From: Janthinobacterium lividum
Lineage (GTDB): Bacteria; Pseudomonadota; Gammaproteobacteria; Steroidobacterales; Steroidobacteraceae
Direction of reading: 5' to 3'
DNA length: 5,808 nucleotides
NCBI GenBank assembly: GCA_943327025.2
Contig: CALPVO020000166.1
Span: 1-5,808, forward strand
The stretch's first letter is position 1. The number at the start of each line of letters is the position of its first letter. A program made the position numbers and the translations under genes. Shown in pieces: positions 5,233-5,808 of this stretch. The notes under the pieces are model-generated. The model did not search any database and was not told the origin of the DNA. It saw only the letters and a list, made by a program, of their open reading frames with translations.

Positions 5233-5808
5233 TCAAACCGGCTTCGGGTAGAAGCCTTCGCCGCGGGCGGCTCGTTCCTTCAACCACTTGGAGGGCTTGA
5301 AGCGCTTGCCATGCCGCTTCGCCAGGCGCTCGCAGTCCGCCACGAACTGCGCGATGCCGACGGTATCGATATACGACAAAGCGCCGCCCGCCCAGGCCGG
5401 GAAACCAATACCGAGGATGGAGCCGAGGTCGCCTTCCATGGCGCTTTCCAGCACGCCTTCTTCCACGCAACGTGCGGTTTCCAGTGCTTGGATATGCAGC
5501 AAGCGCTCGCGCAAATCGCCCACCGCTGGCTGCACAGCGGCTGGCGGATATTCCTGCGCCAAACCGGTCCAGAGGCGCTTCGGGCTGCCATCGGCGGGGT
5601 AGTCATAGAAGCCACCTCCCGACTTGCGCCCAAGGCGCTGCAAGTCTTCAACGAAGTGGCGCACCACGGGCCACGCGGCGGAGTGCTCGTACTTGTCGCC
5701 CAAATCCACGGCCGTTTGCTTCTGCACCTTGTAGCTCAGCTCGATGGACACCTCGTCAGTAACCGCGAGCGGCCCCACCGGCATACCCGCCATGCGGCCG
5801 GCATTTTC
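5233..5808 (-). CDS. 3-hydroxyacyl-CoA dehydrogenase, C-terminal part (FadB/FadJ-like), cut by the window edge
   Basis: The last 191 residues of a larger protein; the frame stays open through the right edge, where ENAGRMAGMPVGPL begins, so the start is missing. Visible are two C-terminal 3-hydroxyacyl-CoA dehydrogenase repeats. The first runs from MPVGPLAVTDEV to GRKSGGGFYDYP, the second from ALETARCVEEGVL through GIGFPAWAGGALSYID. The tandem repeat is the layout of the multifunctional beta-oxidation alpha subunit (FadB/FadJ), whose N-terminal half is an enoyl-CoA hydratase domain followed by an NAD-binding domain; those parts would lie to the right. It would oxidise 3-hydroxyacyl-CoA to 3-ketoacyl-CoA. 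The FYPKPV ending at a TGA stop is a common C-terminus in FadJ-like proteins. Transcribed just before the acyl-CoA dehydrogenase on the same strand. The apparent ATG at 5793 is internal, not the true start. FadB versus FadJ versus a stand-alone form cannot be settled. Confidence 0.93.
   Translation of the reverse strand, partial: ENAGRMAGMPVGPLAVTDEVSIELSYKVQKQTAVDLGDKYEHSAAWPVVRHFVEDLQRLGRKSGGGFYDYPADGSPKRLWTGLAQEYPPAAVQPAVGDLRERLLHIQALETARCVEEGVLESAMEGDLGSILGIGFPAWAGGALSYIDTVGIAQFVADCERLAKRHGKRFKPSKWLKERAARGEGFYPKPV

Overview
The window looks like ordinary chromosomal DNA from a high-GC gammaproteobacterium. The evidence is the gene order yibN-type rhodanese, grxC, secB, gpsA, which is a familiar proteobacterial housekeeping cluster, plus a DUF1415 protein and a fatty-acid oxidation pair. 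The genus cannot be fixed from sequence alone. Codon and base composition look uniform by eye, and I see no mobile element, CRISPR array, tRNA or rRNA.

Layout, left to right. Bases 1-118 are a promoter and leader region with a good extended -10 element (54-62) and a strong GC hairpin (80-98). Five plus-strand genes follow with short gaps (22, 26, 30 and 11 bases), consistent with one operon: membrane-anchored rhodanese (119-544), glutaredoxin 3 (567-836), SecB chaperone (863-1372), glycerol-3-phosphate dehydrogenase GpsA (1403-2419), and a PaaG-like crotonase-fold enzyme (2431-3231) that seems to start with TTG. A 180-base gap (3232-3411) precedes a DUF1415 gene (3412-4002). Then come two minus-strand genes that converge on it: an acyl-CoA dehydrogenase (4024-5187) and, upstream of it, the C-terminal part of a 3-hydroxyacyl-CoA dehydrogenase (5233-5808) that runs off the right edge.

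How the genes work together. The rhodanese, glutaredoxin and SecB genes combine thiol/sulfur chemistry with protein export. GpsA makes the glycerol-3-phosphate backbone of phospholipids. The two minus-strand genes are beta-oxidation enzymes in probable operon order. The crotonase-fold gene shares the lipid/acyl-CoA theme but lies on the opposite strand from them, downstream of gpsA.

I found no convincing undescribed system. The points most worth a second look are residue-level. The crotonase-like enzyme lacks both classical hydratase glutamates but keeps a PaaG-type aspartate. The acyl-CoA dehydrogenase has its catalytic glutamate at the alternative (LCAD/IVD-type) position. The rhodanese keeps an active-site cysteine. 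There is also a possible leader hairpin before the first gene.
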